Positions 18,066-26,104 of a DNA stretch of 64,000 nt are shown piece by piece; the first letter of the stretch is position 1, and the number at the start of each line of letters is the position of its first letter. Source of the DNA: Deltaproteobacteria bacterium (GTDB taxonomy: Bacteria > Myxococcota_A > UBA9042); the NCBI GenBank assembly GCA_020632665.1, contig JACKFC010000019.1, positions 31,682 to 95,681 on the forward strand. The letters run 5' to 3'. Below the pieces are notes generated by a model that saw only the letters and a list, made by a program, of their open reading frames with translations, was not told the origin of the DNA and made no database searches. A program made the translations under genes and the position numbers.

Positions 18066-19276
18066 GCACCGCACGCCACGGCGCGCCCTGGCCGCACTTG
18101 GCTGGCGTCGGCCTCGCCCTGCTCCTGCTCGCCGCCTGCATCGAGCCGCCGACCCCGGCTTGGATGGTCGTCCCGCCCGACGTCGGCGACGCCGATGATG
18201 CCGACGCCGACGACACCGGCGCCGATGACGCGACCGACGTCGTCGGCGACGCCGTTGCGCAGGACGCCGACGCCTCCGCTGCGGGCGACGCCGGCCGCGA
18301 CGCCTCCCTCCGCGACGCCTTCGGCTTCGACCCGGACACGGCGGACGCCGCAGACAGCACGCCGCCGTGCGCGCTGCCCTGCGCCTTCACCGAGACCTGC
18401 GCGAAGTCGACGTGCGTCAGCCGCGGGCTGCCCTGCGACGGCGCTTGCCTGGACGCACCGCAGCTCGCCTGCCCCGACAATGGCACGCCACAAACCACCT
18501 GCATCGCGAGCGTCTGCACGGTGCCGAGCACGCTCGGCGGCTTCGTCCACCTCGCCGACACGATCGGCTTCGCCGCGCCGGGCCAGGGCTGCGACCTCGA
18601 TCACGACAGCGCGCTCGACGAGCGGCTCAACGCGTTGGCGAAGACCCCGGGGGTCGCGACGGCCTTGCAGGAGGCGCTGCTCGACGGCGAGCTGCTGTTG
18701 GCGATGAGCGCGCCGGCCTACGAGACCGGCGGGGCGTGGTTTCCGCTGCGGATCGGGCTCTATCGCCCGCAGCAGGGCCCCGACCTGCCGACCAGCTGCA
18801 CCCCGACCGACCTCGACGCCGGCTGCGCCCTCGACGCCGCCAAGCCGCAGCATTGGACCGGAGCGGCGGCGGAAGGCGTGTGTCCGGCTCGGGCCGAGCG
18901 CACGACGCGTGTGCTGGGCATCGGCAAGTTGGAGAGCAAGCCGGCGGTGCTCGGCGATCGGATCTCGCTCTTCGTCCCGCTGGGAGCGGGCCTGGTGCTG
19001 CGGCTGGATCGCAGCGCGCTCTCCGCCACCATCGAAGGCACGGTGCAGAAGCAGCGCTGGCTCGGCGGCAAGATCTGCGGTGCCGTGCTGCGAGGAGACC
19101 TGCTCGACCTGCTCGCCGCGGTGCCGCCGCCGGTATGGCAGGCCCACGGCGTGGACGGTGCGGCGCTTCAGCTCGAGGTGGCAGGCCTCACGCCCGATCT
19201 CGACGCCAACGGCGACGGATTCGCCGAGAGCTTGAGCTTCGCGTTGGTCTTCACCAGCCATCGCCTGCTGCCGTAG
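18062..19276 (+). CDS. Lipoprotein, second of a tandem paralogous pair
   Basis: The product has 404 residues from an ATG overlapping the previous stop. The signal ends LALLLLAAC. It has the same order as its neighbour: Asp/Ala linker, Cys cluster (CALPCAFTETCAKSTCVS, LPCDGAC), a domain starting GCDLDHDSALDERL, and the calcium-loop-like DLDANGDGFAESL near the end. Sequence identity with the upstream copy is low, so the duplication is old. A second, nearly identical copy of this gene's last 166 bases lies at 22096-22261, beyond the Septu-like genes. The function is unknown. Confidence 0.8.
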   Translation: MSTARHGAPWPHLAGVGLALLLLAACIEPPTPAWMVVPPDVGDADDADADDTGADDATDVVGDAVAQDADASAAGDAGRDASLRDAFGFDPDTADAADSTPPCALPCAFTETCAKSTCVSRGLPCDGACLDAPQLACPDNGTPQTTCIASVCTVPSTLGGFVHLADTIGFAAPGQGCDLDHDSALDERLNALAKTPGVATALQEALLDGELLLAMSAPAYETGGAWFPLRIGLYRPQQGPDLPTSCTPTDLDAGCALDAAKPQHWTGAAAEGVCPARAERTTRVLGIGKLESKPAVLGDRISLFVPLGAGLVLRLDRSALSATIEGTVQKQRWLGGKICGAVLRGDLLDLLAAVPPPVWQAHGVDGAALQLEVAGLTPDLDANGDGFAESLSFALVFTSHRLLP

Positions 19277-19517
19277 ATTCCGGGCCGATGACGACGCCAC
19301 GCGGTTCTGCCGCCAGTTGCCAGCGACACGGGCCGTGCTGGCCGGTGGTTCGGCCTGAAGAGCCTGCGGCGGTGGTTGCGGATAGAAGGGCTTGCTTCGG
19401 CCGAAGGAATACGATTGTTGCGACCCTGACGACGACGCGCCAAGCTTGGTGACTGGACGCCCTCGCTGCACGACACCGTGAGGTGGCGGCGCGGAGCCAC
19501 TGGACAGCAGGCAAGCG

Positions 19518-20963
19518 ATGTACCTCGACCGGATTGTCATCGAACGCTTCAAGTTGATGGAACACCTGGAGATCGACCTGTGTGGGGGGGAAGGGCTGCG
19601 GCCACGGAAATTCACCGTCATCATCGGTCCGAACGGCTGCGGCAAGTCGAGTGTCCTGCAGGCGATCGCGATGACCGCAGTCGGTGCAGCGGAGATCAAC
19701 AACCTTGCCAACGAGGTGCGTGAGCACGTCGTCGATCGGCGCAACGAAGAGTCGATGTGTCTGTCGGCGATCTGGCGGGTCGGCGGCGATCGTCTGAGAT
19801 CGGAAGTCGAACTCGCGAGCAACAGCTACAGCTACAGTGCACGCGCAATTTCGTGGACGCCGGGAGGGCCGATTGGCGAGGAACCGCAGCCTGACCCGCT
19901 GGTGGCGGCTCGCGGTTCGGCCGAGCAGGGAGCCGGCCGCGACTGGCTGGTCGCTGCCTACGGCGTCCATCGCTTCGTCACGGCTGGGCGCCCGGAGGCG
20001 CCGCGGCAACCGAGCGTCGATCGCCTGCGGTCGGTGTTCAGCCCGACAACCACACTGGTTGGCCCGCATTTTCTCGAGCGTGTCGGGCCGGAACGCTCGC
20101 AGGAGATGGCCGCGTTGTTTCGCACCGTGATGCGCAAGATCGAACCGCACCTTCCGGGGATGGTCGACCTCGAGCTCCGCGGCCAAGGCGGGATCCAATT
20201 CCCCGCCGATCTGATCAGTCGGGCGCGATTTCGGCAGACGGTCAGGGCACCCGGGCAGCAGGAAGCGTTGTCCTTGCCGCTCCCTGCCCTTGCCCACGGA
20301 CTGCAGTCGATCGTTGCGTGGGTCACGGATCTCGTCGGTTCGTTCGGGGCAGATCCCGGTCTCGGCTGGGCCGAACGTCCGCGCCGTGGTGGCCCGAGGG
20401 CACGGGATGCCTGGGCAGAGGCGACGCTCGCCGGCTTCCGCGGCACTGTGCTGATCGACGAGATCGATCTCCACCTGCATCCCATGTGGCAGAGGGGCAT
20501 CGTGCCCGCGCTGCGCGCTGCCTTTCCGGCCCTGCAATTCATCGTCACGACCCATTCTCCGGTCGTGCTCGCGCAGGTTGCGCCCGAAGAGATCATTCGG
20601 CTCGACATCGACGACGAGACCGGCAACATCTGCGAGGTCGCGTTCGACGAAGAGAGCGGAGAGCTCGAGCCCCGCAGCCGATTGGGCTCTCGCGCATGGG
20701 TGCCAGATCCACGACAGCAGACCGTCGGTGAGTTGATGCAGGCGATGTTTCGTCTGGACACTCCCTATGCCAACCCAATGGGTGGAGATCTGCGCCGCTA
20801 TCTCGCCCTTCGCAGCGCCGAAACGACGCCGCCGGCCCGGTCAGCAGCGTCGACAGCGACGGGCCGGCGGCGCAACGCCAATCGCCTCGACTCCCTACGT
20901 GACAGCCTCGCGGCCGCCGGGGTTGTCGTCGACCGCGACGCGATCGAGCGCGTGCCTCCATGA
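19518..20963 (+). CDS. SMC/RecF-type ATPase, PtuA-like
   Basis: The product is a 481-residue P-loop ATPase. It opens MYLDRIVIERFKLMEHLEID, typical of the RecF/SMC (AAA_15/AAA_21) group, with Walker A GPNGCGKS at residues 37-44. The VLIDEIDLHLHPMW segment (Walker B, Asp314-Glu315) and TTHSPVVLAQV (H-loop) come near 311-345. It overlaps an HNH nuclease gene by four bases. An AAA_15-type ATPase plus a TIGR02646-type HNH nuclease is the composition of Septu (PtuA/PtuB) and of some retron effectors. In those families the ATPase is thought to hold and control the nuclease until phage infection. No reverse transcriptase or msr/msd is visible nearby, so a stand-alone Septu-like system is the best reading. 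Defence activity is inferred. Confidence 0.8.
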   Translation: MYLDRIVIERFKLMEHLEIDLCGGEGLRPRKFTVIIGPNGCGKSSVLQAIAMTAVGAAEINNLANEVREHVVDRRNEESMCLSAIWRVGGDRLRSEVELASNSYSYSARAISWTPGGPIGEEPQPDPLVAARGSAEQGAGRDWLVAAYGVHRFVTAGRPEAPRQPSVDRLRSVFSPTTTLVGPHFLERVGPERSQEMAALFRTVMRKIEPHLPGMVDLELRGQGGIQFPADLISRARFRQTVRAPGQQEALSLPLPALAHGLQSIVAWVTDLVGSFGADPGLGWAERPRRGGPRARDAWAEATLAGFRGTVLIDEIDLHLHPMWQRGIVPALRAAFPALQFIVTTHSPVVLAQVAPEEIIRLDIDDETGNICEVAFDEESGELEPRSRLGSRAWVPDPRQQTVGELMQAMFRLDTPYANPMGGDLRRYLALRSAETTPPARSAASTATGRRRNANRLDSLRDSLAAAGVVVDRDAIERVPP

Positions 20964-21808
20964 TTCGCTTCGATCGCGGACGAGAACCCGAAGAACTCGC
21001 CCGACGACGCGCGGCCGCGCTGCCGGATGCGATCGCCATGGCGCAGCTGCACGGGGTAGGCTCCAGGGAACACTTCGCGAAACTCGAAAATTACGACCAG
21101 GGGAAGTCCGCATTGCACCGGGCACAAGGCGGCAAGTGTGCGTATTGCGAACGATTCACGCCAGTCGATGGCAACCCGCTCGAGCACTTCCGGCCGAAGA
21201 AGGGCGCGATTCGGGCGGACAGATCAGTGGACAGGGCCCACTACTGGTGGCTCTGCTGGACTTGGGAGAACCATGTCTTCGCGTGCAACACCTGCAACGG
21301 CCAATCCCGCAAAGGCAATCGTTTTCACGTCGAGCGCGCGATGGCGACGCCGAACGTGTCGCAGGCAGTACCCATTCCGGCCGAGTTCTTTGACTGGACT
21401 GCGGAAAACGCAGCATTGATCGATCCCGCGACAGAGGACCCGTTGGACCACCTCGAATGGCGGCCCAATGCGTCCACGAGGCGGCTGTCTCCGAAGCTCT
21501 GGCAGTGGGATATCTGCGGCCTGACGGCGCGAGGAGAGGCGACGATCGCGATCCTCCAACTCGACGCCAACATCGACGTCGTCGCAGCCACGATCCGCAA
21601 CCACGTTCTGCCACGGGTCGAGGCAATCCGTGCTCGCGGAGACGCTGGTGCGCTCGCCGACGCCCGAGAGCAGTGGGAGCGTTTGCTAAGCGACACCGTA
21701 GAGAACCCGTCGAGCGAGCTTCGAGGTCCGACGTGGTCTGCACTGCAGCATCTCTTGGCCGAGGTCGAACGGCAGCGGTTCGGGTTGAGGGCAGCGATGC
21801 GACCATAG
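20960..21808 (+). CDS. HNH endonuclease, PtuB-like (TIGR02646 type)
   Basis: The product has 282 residues, and its ATG overlaps the ATPase stop (ATGA). The HNH core is clear: KCAYCERF gives Cys60 and Cys63, LEHFRPKKG gives His76, and FACNTCNGQSRKGNRF gives Cys109, Cys112 and Asn113. The WLCWTWENH segment that precedes the second Cys pair is the usual feature of TIGR02646 and PtuB proteins. The two CxxC pairs should bind a structural zinc, and the HxxxPK region should hold the catalytic metal. The protein likely cuts DNA or RNA when released or activated by the ATPase encoded upstream. The remaining 150 residues are helical and probably form the ATPase-binding part. Confidence 0.82.
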   Translation: MIRFDRGREPEELARRRAAALPDAIAMAQLHGVGSREHFAKLENYDQGKSALHRAQGGKCAYCERFTPVDGNPLEHFRPKKGAIRADRSVDRAHYWWLCWTWENHVFACNTCNGQSRKGNRFHVERAMATPNVSQAVPIPAEFFDWTAENAALIDPATEDPLDHLEWRPNASTRRLSPKLWQWDICGLTARGEATIAILQLDANIDVVAATIRNHVLPRVEAIRARGDAGALADAREQWERLLSDTVENPSSELRGPTWSALQHLLAEVERQRFGLRAAMRP

Positions 21809-22030
21809 GCTGGTGCGTGAATGACGTGCGTGCGGGCGACGCCGCAGCTGACGTACGTGAACCGAACCCCTGACCCCAGCCGACTCACGCCACCTGCAAG
21901 CTCCAAACCCTGATCCGCGTGTCGATCGCGAGGAATTCCTACCGTCCGAGCGCGCTGCTGCCACTGTTGAACACGACGCCATCGGCAACCTCGAGGCTGC
22001 CGCCGTAGTGACTGTGGTCGGGGGCGCGCA
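21809..22030. other. Gap between HNH gene and duplicated tail
   Basis: There is no convincing gene in these 222 bases. On the minus strand an open stretch reads HSHYGGSLEVADGVVFNSG before a stop. It looks like a fragment of a foreign gene, but I cannot place it. The segment separates the HNH gene from the repeated lipoprotein tail and could be part of the inserted DNA. Confidence 0.35.
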
Positions 22031-22261
22031 GCTCGGGCCGAGCGCACGACGCATGTTCTCGGCATCGGCAAATTAATTAGAGACCAAGCCGAACAGCTCG
22101 CCGCGGTGCCGCCGCCGGTATGGCAGGCCCACGGCGTGGACGGCGCGGCGCTTCAGCTCGAGGTGGCAGGCCTCACGCCCGATCTCGACGCCAACGGCGA
22201 CGGCGTCGCCGAGAGCTTGAGCTTCGCGTTGGTCTTCACCAGCCATCGCCTGCTGCAATGA
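22031..22261 (+). pseudogene. Duplicated 3' end of the 18062-19276 lipoprotein gene
   Basis: Two blocks match the upstream gene. 22031 to about 22070 corresponds to 18887-18927, and 22096-22261 corresponds to 19111-19276. The second block is 166 bases long in both places with about seven differences, and both end in a stop codon (TAG in the gene, TGA in the copy). Some 180 bases between the blocks are missing in the copy and replaced by a short AT-rich join (AATTAATTAG). There is no start codon or signal sequence, so this is a remnant. Together with the gene it brackets the ATPase/HNH pair. Confidence 0.85.
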
Positions 22262-22285
22262 CCAGCGTGAGCGGCGCGGCATCGC

Positions 22286-22540
22286 TCAGAAGAAGTCGCG
22301 CTGCTGCACACCCCGCGGCCGCAGCCGACGGATCCGAAAGAGCAGCCACAGCCCCGAGCAGGCCGCGACGAGCGTGAAGCCCAGCAGGACCTCGCTGACG
22401 ATCTGCGGCGCCTCGGCCCACCGGGCGACGAGCAGCGAGGCGAAACCGGCGACGCCGACGCCGTCGACGACCTTGCGCTGCTTGGCCAGCCGGGCGATCT
22501 GGACGTCGATCGCGGCGGCGCGTTCGGCGGATTCGGTCAT
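22286..22540 (-). CDS. Small two-helix membrane protein
   Basis: The product has 84 residues. A short charged N-terminal helix (AAAIDVQIARLAKQRKVVDG) is followed by two hydrophobic segments separated by a short loop (VGVAGFASLLVA and VLLGFTLVAACSGLWLLF), and the tail is basic (RIRRLRPRGVQQ). The ATG overlaps the stop of the preceding DUF805/SRPBCC gene (ATGA), so the two are co-translated and probably work together at the inner membrane. The family is not recognised. Confidence 0.7.
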   Translation of the reverse strand: MTESAERAAAIDVQIARLAKQRKVVDGVGVAGFASLLVARWAEAPQIVSEVLLGFTLVAACSGLWLLFRIRRLRPRGVQQRDFF

Positions 22541-23943
22541 CGCAGAGCCTCCTCGGGGCGCGCGGGCGCCGTCGCGACCACGGCGATATGGTCGAGCACG
22601 CGCAGGTGGATCTGGTGCACGATCCGCTCGACCCACTGCGCCCAATACGGCTCTGGGCCCATCGCGACGCTGTACCACGTCCTCCCGATCAGCCGGGTCC
22701 GGCCGCCGGGCAGGGCGACCAACTCGAACTCACCGCGGCGGCTGCGCAAGGTGCCGTCGACCAGGTGCGGCGCCGCGACGTGCGCGAAGGGCGAGAGCTC
22801 GCGCATCGGCGTCGGCTGCTCGGTGACGTCGAAGGCCAGGCGGTGCGGCGGGTCCCAGACGCGGATCGGCTCGACGAAGGGGCCGGTGGTGAACTCGCAG
22901 TAGCGGACCGCGCCGACGCCCGCACCCTCGATCCGGGCCCGCAGCGGCATCGCCACGCCGGCGCGGAAGAGCCAGGCGTCCTCGGGCGGAGCGGGGATCT
23001 CGGGGAAGGCGATCACGACCGGCCAGACCCGCTCGGGCGGCGCGTCGACCTCGACCTCGCTCACCACCACGCGCTCGGCCGGGGGCAGCTCGGTGACCAA
23101 GCCGAAGAGCGGCAGCGCGATCGCCGCGACGTGCCCAGCACCGCCCAGCGGCCGCGACCGCGCCGACGCCCAAACCGCGCCCAGCGCGCCGCCGAAGCCG
23201 CCCGCCACGACCGCCGGCGGCGCCGCCATCGCCAAGCAGATCACCCCCTCGATCGCGAAGAGCAACAAGATCGCGAAGGCCACGACCACCGCCACCACGC
23301 CGAGCAAGAAGCCTTGCGTCGGCTTGAGCACACGCTCACGTCCGGCGACCCAGCCCGCCAGCGCGCCCATCACGAAGGGGCTGGTGAGAAAGACGACGCT
23401 GCCGTAGCTGCCACCCAGCGCGGCGAGAGCCGCCACGATCGGAGCGCCGATCAGCACCGCGAGCCCAACCCCCTTGACCGCGTCGCGCAGCACATCGGCG
23501 GTCACGTTCGCGGCCTCCGGCGCTGCCCCAGGCTCCGGTGCAGGGCGCCGTTTGGTCGGCATCGCGCCGAGCCATGCCATCAGCCCGTAGTTGAGCAACG
23601 GCACGCCGAAGAGCAAGCCCAGCAACGGCGGTAGGCCAGCGTCGTAGGCGCGGCGCACGCTCATCGAGAGGCCGATCCAGGCAAAGGGCAGCGACCAGAT
23701 GGCGAGCCAGAGCAGCGTCTTCTCCCCGCCGACGCCGGCCATCTCCTTGCGCAGCGAAAAGATCGGCACCAACAACAGCCCAGGCCCCGGCAACCGCCCC
23801 TCCAGCAGCCACACCATCAGCGACTCGACCGCGACCTTGAGCGCCATCAGCGCGACGCCGGCGAACAAATAGCTGCGGCGGTCGACCGCGGTCCGGGTGC
23901 CGAAGAGCAGCGGCAACACGCCTGGCCGAGTCGCTGTGGTCAT
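22537..23943 (-). CDS. Membrane protein: DUF805-like region plus SRPBCC domain
   Basis: The product has 468 residues. The first 130 resemble DUF805: hydrophobic segments around a conserved RRAYDAGLPPLLGLL motif, the usual RRxxDxG signature of that family. Residues 160-300 hold five or so further membrane segments. The last 170 residues look like an SRPBCC (START/polyketide-cyclase) lipid-binding fold: VVVSEVEVDAPPERVWPVVI opens it, and LRSRRGEFELVALPGGRTRL and VLDHIAVVA close it. Such proteins may bind hydrophobic ligands at the membrane, but the ligand is unknown. The gene overlaps the 84-residue membrane protein downstream. It is divergent from the glycosyltransferase-like gene at 24108. 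Confidence 0.75.
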   Translation of the reverse strand: MTTATRPGVLPLLFGTRTAVDRRSYLFAGVALMALKVAVESLMVWLLEGRLPGPGLLLVPIFSLRKEMAGVGGEKTLLWLAIWSLPFAWIGLSMSVRRAYDAGLPPLLGLLFGVPLLNYGLMAWLGAMPTKRRPAPEPGAAPEAANVTADVLRDAVKGVGLAVLIGAPIVAALAALGGSYGSVVFLTSPFVMGALAGWVAGRERVLKPTQGFLLGVVAVVVAFAILLLFAIEGVICLAMAAPPAVVAGGFGGALGAVWASARSRPLGGAGHVAAIALPLFGLVTELPPAERVVVSEVEVDAPPERVWPVVIAFPEIPAPPEDAWLFRAGVAMPLRARIEGAGVGAVRYCEFTTGPFVEPIRVWDPPHRLAFDVTEQPTPMRELSPFAHVAAPHLVDGTLRSRRGEFELVALPGGRTRLIGRTWYSVAMGPEPYWAQWVERIVHQIHLRVLDHIAVVATAPARPEEALR

Positions 23944-24107
23944 CGTGGGCTCCGTCGCTGGCTGTTCGTCACAACCGTCGCAGCAATCTCGGACCTTGTC
24001 GATGCGCTTCGTCGAGCGCTTCGTCGATGCACGTTCGCGGCGGCGCGCTGCTACACTCCGCCCCCAGCGCGGGTGTTCTCCGCGCCCACCGCCCAGGGGA
24101 GTCACCG

Positions 24108-25454
24108 ATGCCGAACGGCCTGCCGACCCACATGCCCGCCGAAGACGCGCCGCTCGTCGTCGCCGCCGAGATGGGCTACGGCCACCTGCGTCCGGCCCGC
24201 AGCCTCGCGCTGCACCTCGAAGTGCCCCTGCTCCGCGCCGAGCGGCCGCCGCTCTGCGACGAAGCCGAAGCGCGGCAATGGGACCGCATCCGCACCAGCT
24301 ACGACGCGCTGGTCCGCGCCAGCCAGCTCCCCGGCGTCGGCGCGCCCTTCGACGCGCTGCTCCGCGGCATCACCGAGATCCCGACCTTCCACCCCCGCCG
24401 CGACCTGCGCCGCGCCGACCTCGGCGTCCGTTCGCTGCGGCGACTGATCGACCGCGGCCTCGGCGCCGGCATGGTCGCCTCGCTGCGCGAACGCCCCCGC
24501 CCGCTGCTGACCACCTTCTACGCCCCCGCCATCGTCGCCGACGCGCACGGCCTCTCCGACGTCTATTGCGTCATCACCGACACCGACTGCGCCCGCATCT
24601 GGGTCCCGGCCGACGCCAGCCAGAGCCGCATCCAATACCTCGCGCCCTCGGACCGCGTCCGCCGCCGCCTCGAGGCCTACGGCGTGCCGGCCGAACACGT
24701 CCACCAGACCGGCTTCCCGCTGCCGCCCTCACTCACCGGCAGCGACGACCTCGCCACGCTGCGCCGCAACCTCGTCGCCCGCCTGCACAGGCTCGACCCC
24801 AAGAGCCGCTTCCTGGCCGGGCACCGCCAGGAGCTCGAGACCTTCCTGCCCGAGTTCTTCGCCCCGCATGACGACACCGACGCCGCAAAGGCCCACGATC
24901 CGGCGATCCCGACCCTCACCTTCGCGATCGGCGGCTCCGGCGCGCAGGTCGACATCGCCGAGGCCGCCATCGCCGCGCTGGCCCGCAACATCCGCGCCCG
25001 CCGGATTCGCCTCGGCCTGGTCGCCGGCATCCGCCGCGAGGTCCGCGACCGCCTCCTCGCCGCGCTGGAACGGGCCGGCATCGCTGCCGACGATCCCGGC
25101 GTCGCCTTGGTCTACGCGCCAGACTTCGAGGGCTACGCCGAGGCATTCGACGCGCTGCTCGCCGAGACCGACGCGCTCTGGACCAAGACCTCGGAGATGA
25201 GCTTCTACGCCGCGCTCGGCCTGCCCATCGTCATGGCCCCCTCGGTCGGCGTGCAGGAGCGCTACAACCGCCGCTGGCTGAGCGAGGCCGGCGCTGGCGT
25301 CGAGCAGCGACCACCGCGCGACGTCGCCGATTGGTGGGTCGAACTGCTGCACGACGGCGTCCTCGCCCGCGCCGCCTGGACCGGTTTTCTCCGCCTACCC
25401 AAGCGGGGCACGCATGCCATCGCGCGGTTGGTCAGCGGCCCGAAGGTCGGCTAG
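24108..25454 (+). CDS. Glycosyltransferase-like protein (MGDG-synthase/MurG fold)
   Basis: The ATG at 24108, after AGGGGAG, gives 448 residues. It starts with a Rossmann-type segment, LVVAAEMGYGHLRPARSLA, similar to the GxGHxxAA opening of MGDG-synthase and MurG-type glycosyltransferases. It also has PRPLLTTFYAPAIVADAHGL in the middle and a C-terminal nucleotide-sugar-like half (TLTFAIGGSGAQVDIAEAAI, later LWTKTSEMSFYAALGLPIVM). The latter matches the GGS and LxTKxSExxFY positions where GT-B enzymes bind the sugar nucleotide. The acceptor and donor are unknown. Its last 92 bases are duplicated at 28062-28153 behind the ATPase pair. The family call is from motifs and is moderate. Confidence 0.6.
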   Translation: MPNGLPTHMPAEDAPLVVAAEMGYGHLRPARSLALHLEVPLLRAERPPLCDEAEARQWDRIRTSYDALVRASQLPGVGAPFDALLRGITEIPTFHPRRDLRRADLGVRSLRRLIDRGLGAGMVASLRERPRPLLTTFYAPAIVADAHGLSDVYCVITDTDCARIWVPADASQSRIQYLAPSDRVRRRLEAYGVPAEHVHQTGFPLPPSLTGSDDLATLRRNLVARLHRLDPKSRFLAGHRQELETFLPEFFAPHDDTDAAKAHDPAIPTLTFAIGGSGAQVDIAEAAIAALARNIRARRIRLGLVAGIRREVRDRLLAALERAGIAADDPGVALVYAPDFEGYAEAFDALLAETDALWTKTSEMSFYAALGLPIVMAPSVGVQERYNRRWLSEAGAGVEQRPPRDVADWWVELLHDGVLARAAWTGFLRLPKRGTHAIARLVSGPKVG

Positions 25455-25470
25455 GCGGCGTCCAGATACG

Positions 25471-25516
25471 CGCGGAAAACCACGTACGTTGATATTAACG
25501 TACGTGGTTTTCCGCG
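25471..25516. promoter_or_regulatory. Perfect 20-bp palindrome upstream of the ATPase pair
   Basis: Arms 25471-25490 and 25497-25516 are perfect inverted repeats (right arm AACGTACGTGGTTTTCCGCG) around a six-base centre, GATATT. On RNA the sequence could form a long hairpin. As DNA it looks like a dimer-binding operator. The right arm coincides with the spacer of the promoter described separately, so a bound protein would block RNA polymerase. There is no T-run after either arm, so it is not an intrinsic terminator. Confidence 0.75.
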
Positions 25517-25522
25517 TATGAT
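25495..25522 (+). promoter_or_regulatory. Candidate promoter giving a leaderless transcript
   Basis: A -35-like TTAACG (25495-25500) and a -10-like TATGAT (25517-25522) are separated by 16 bases. The ATG of the next gene begins seven bases after the -10 box, at the expected transcription start. The messenger would therefore begin at or near its AUG and have no ribosome site. None is visible. This is inferred from sequence only. Confidence 0.5.
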
Positions 25523-25528
25523 TGCCAT

Positions 25529-26104
25529 ATGAAGACCCAAGCATCGAACCCAGGCGGCACGATCTCCCCCGACCAGGTCATCGGCAGAGACGCAGAAATT
25601 CGAGACTTCTGGAAGACATTGGAGGTTCAGAGCCTAGTGTTGCTCCCGCCGGACGGCGCCGCGGAGCTCGCCTCGCGGCTGCTCTCGGACGAGGCGCTGG
25701 CGCAGCATGTCGCAGGCATCACGCAGGGCCACCCGTTCCTGATCCAGCACGTCGCCGACCGATTGCACAGGACGAGGGATATGCGCGCCGAGGCCGCGAC
25801 CGACGCCCTCGCGCAGCTCGTCGATGCCCCCTCCGATCCGCTCGAGTTGCGACATTACCTCGATCGGCTGAGCACCTACCTCAGCCCGGACCTCCAGGCG
25901 CTCGCGTTCAGGGTGCTGGATCACGTCGCGGTCGCGGCGCAGGGCGTGGAGCTGCAAGAGCTGCTGCAACTCGGCGATCGCGACGCAATCACCACCATCG
26001 TTCGCGCACTGCGCCGAGATCACTACCTCGTCCGAGAAGGCCAGCGCATCCACTTCGAGCTGCACTTCCTGCGGCGCTGGTGGTGCCAGGAGCGGATGCT
26101 ATGA
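25529..26104 (+). CDS. Internally deleted AAA-type ATPase, first gene of ATPase pair 1
   Basis: The product has 191 residues. The first 38 (QVIGRDAEIRDFWKTLEVQS) match the start of the intact 400-residue ATPase at 50578-51780 (FFNRDREQEDFWRLISDNHV). There the P-loop follows at once. Here the chain jumps from SLVL to LPPDGAAELASRLLSDE, which aligns with about residue 221 of the intact protein. About 186 residues with Walker A, Walker B and sensor segments are missing. The C-terminal helical part is kept (GHPFLIQHVADRLHR, RHYLDRLSTYLSPDLQALAF, FELHFLRRWW). The frame is intact and ends overlapping the next gene (ATGA). It may be a non-hydrolysing partner of the second ATPase, or a decaying copy. 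It carries its own palindromic promoter. Confidence 0.75.
   Translation: MKTQASNPGGTISPDQVIGRDAEIRDFWKTLEVQSLVLLPPDGAAELASRLLSDEALAQHVAGITQGHPFLIQHVADRLHRTRDMRAEAATDALAQLVDAPSDPLELRHYLDRLSTYLSPDLQALAFRVLDHVAVAAQGVELQELLQLGDRDAITTIVRALRRDHYLVREGQRIHFELHFLRRWWCQERML

Noticed and set aside
24027..24107. A longer N-terminus for the glycosyltransferase-like gene
   Set aside because: The ATG at 24108 has a good ribosome site and the upstream extension is Arg/Ser-rich without family similarity.
25471..25516. The palindrome as an intrinsic terminator of the glycosyltransferase-like gene
   Set aside because: No T-run follows on either strand, and the right arm lies inside a promoter spacer of the next gene.
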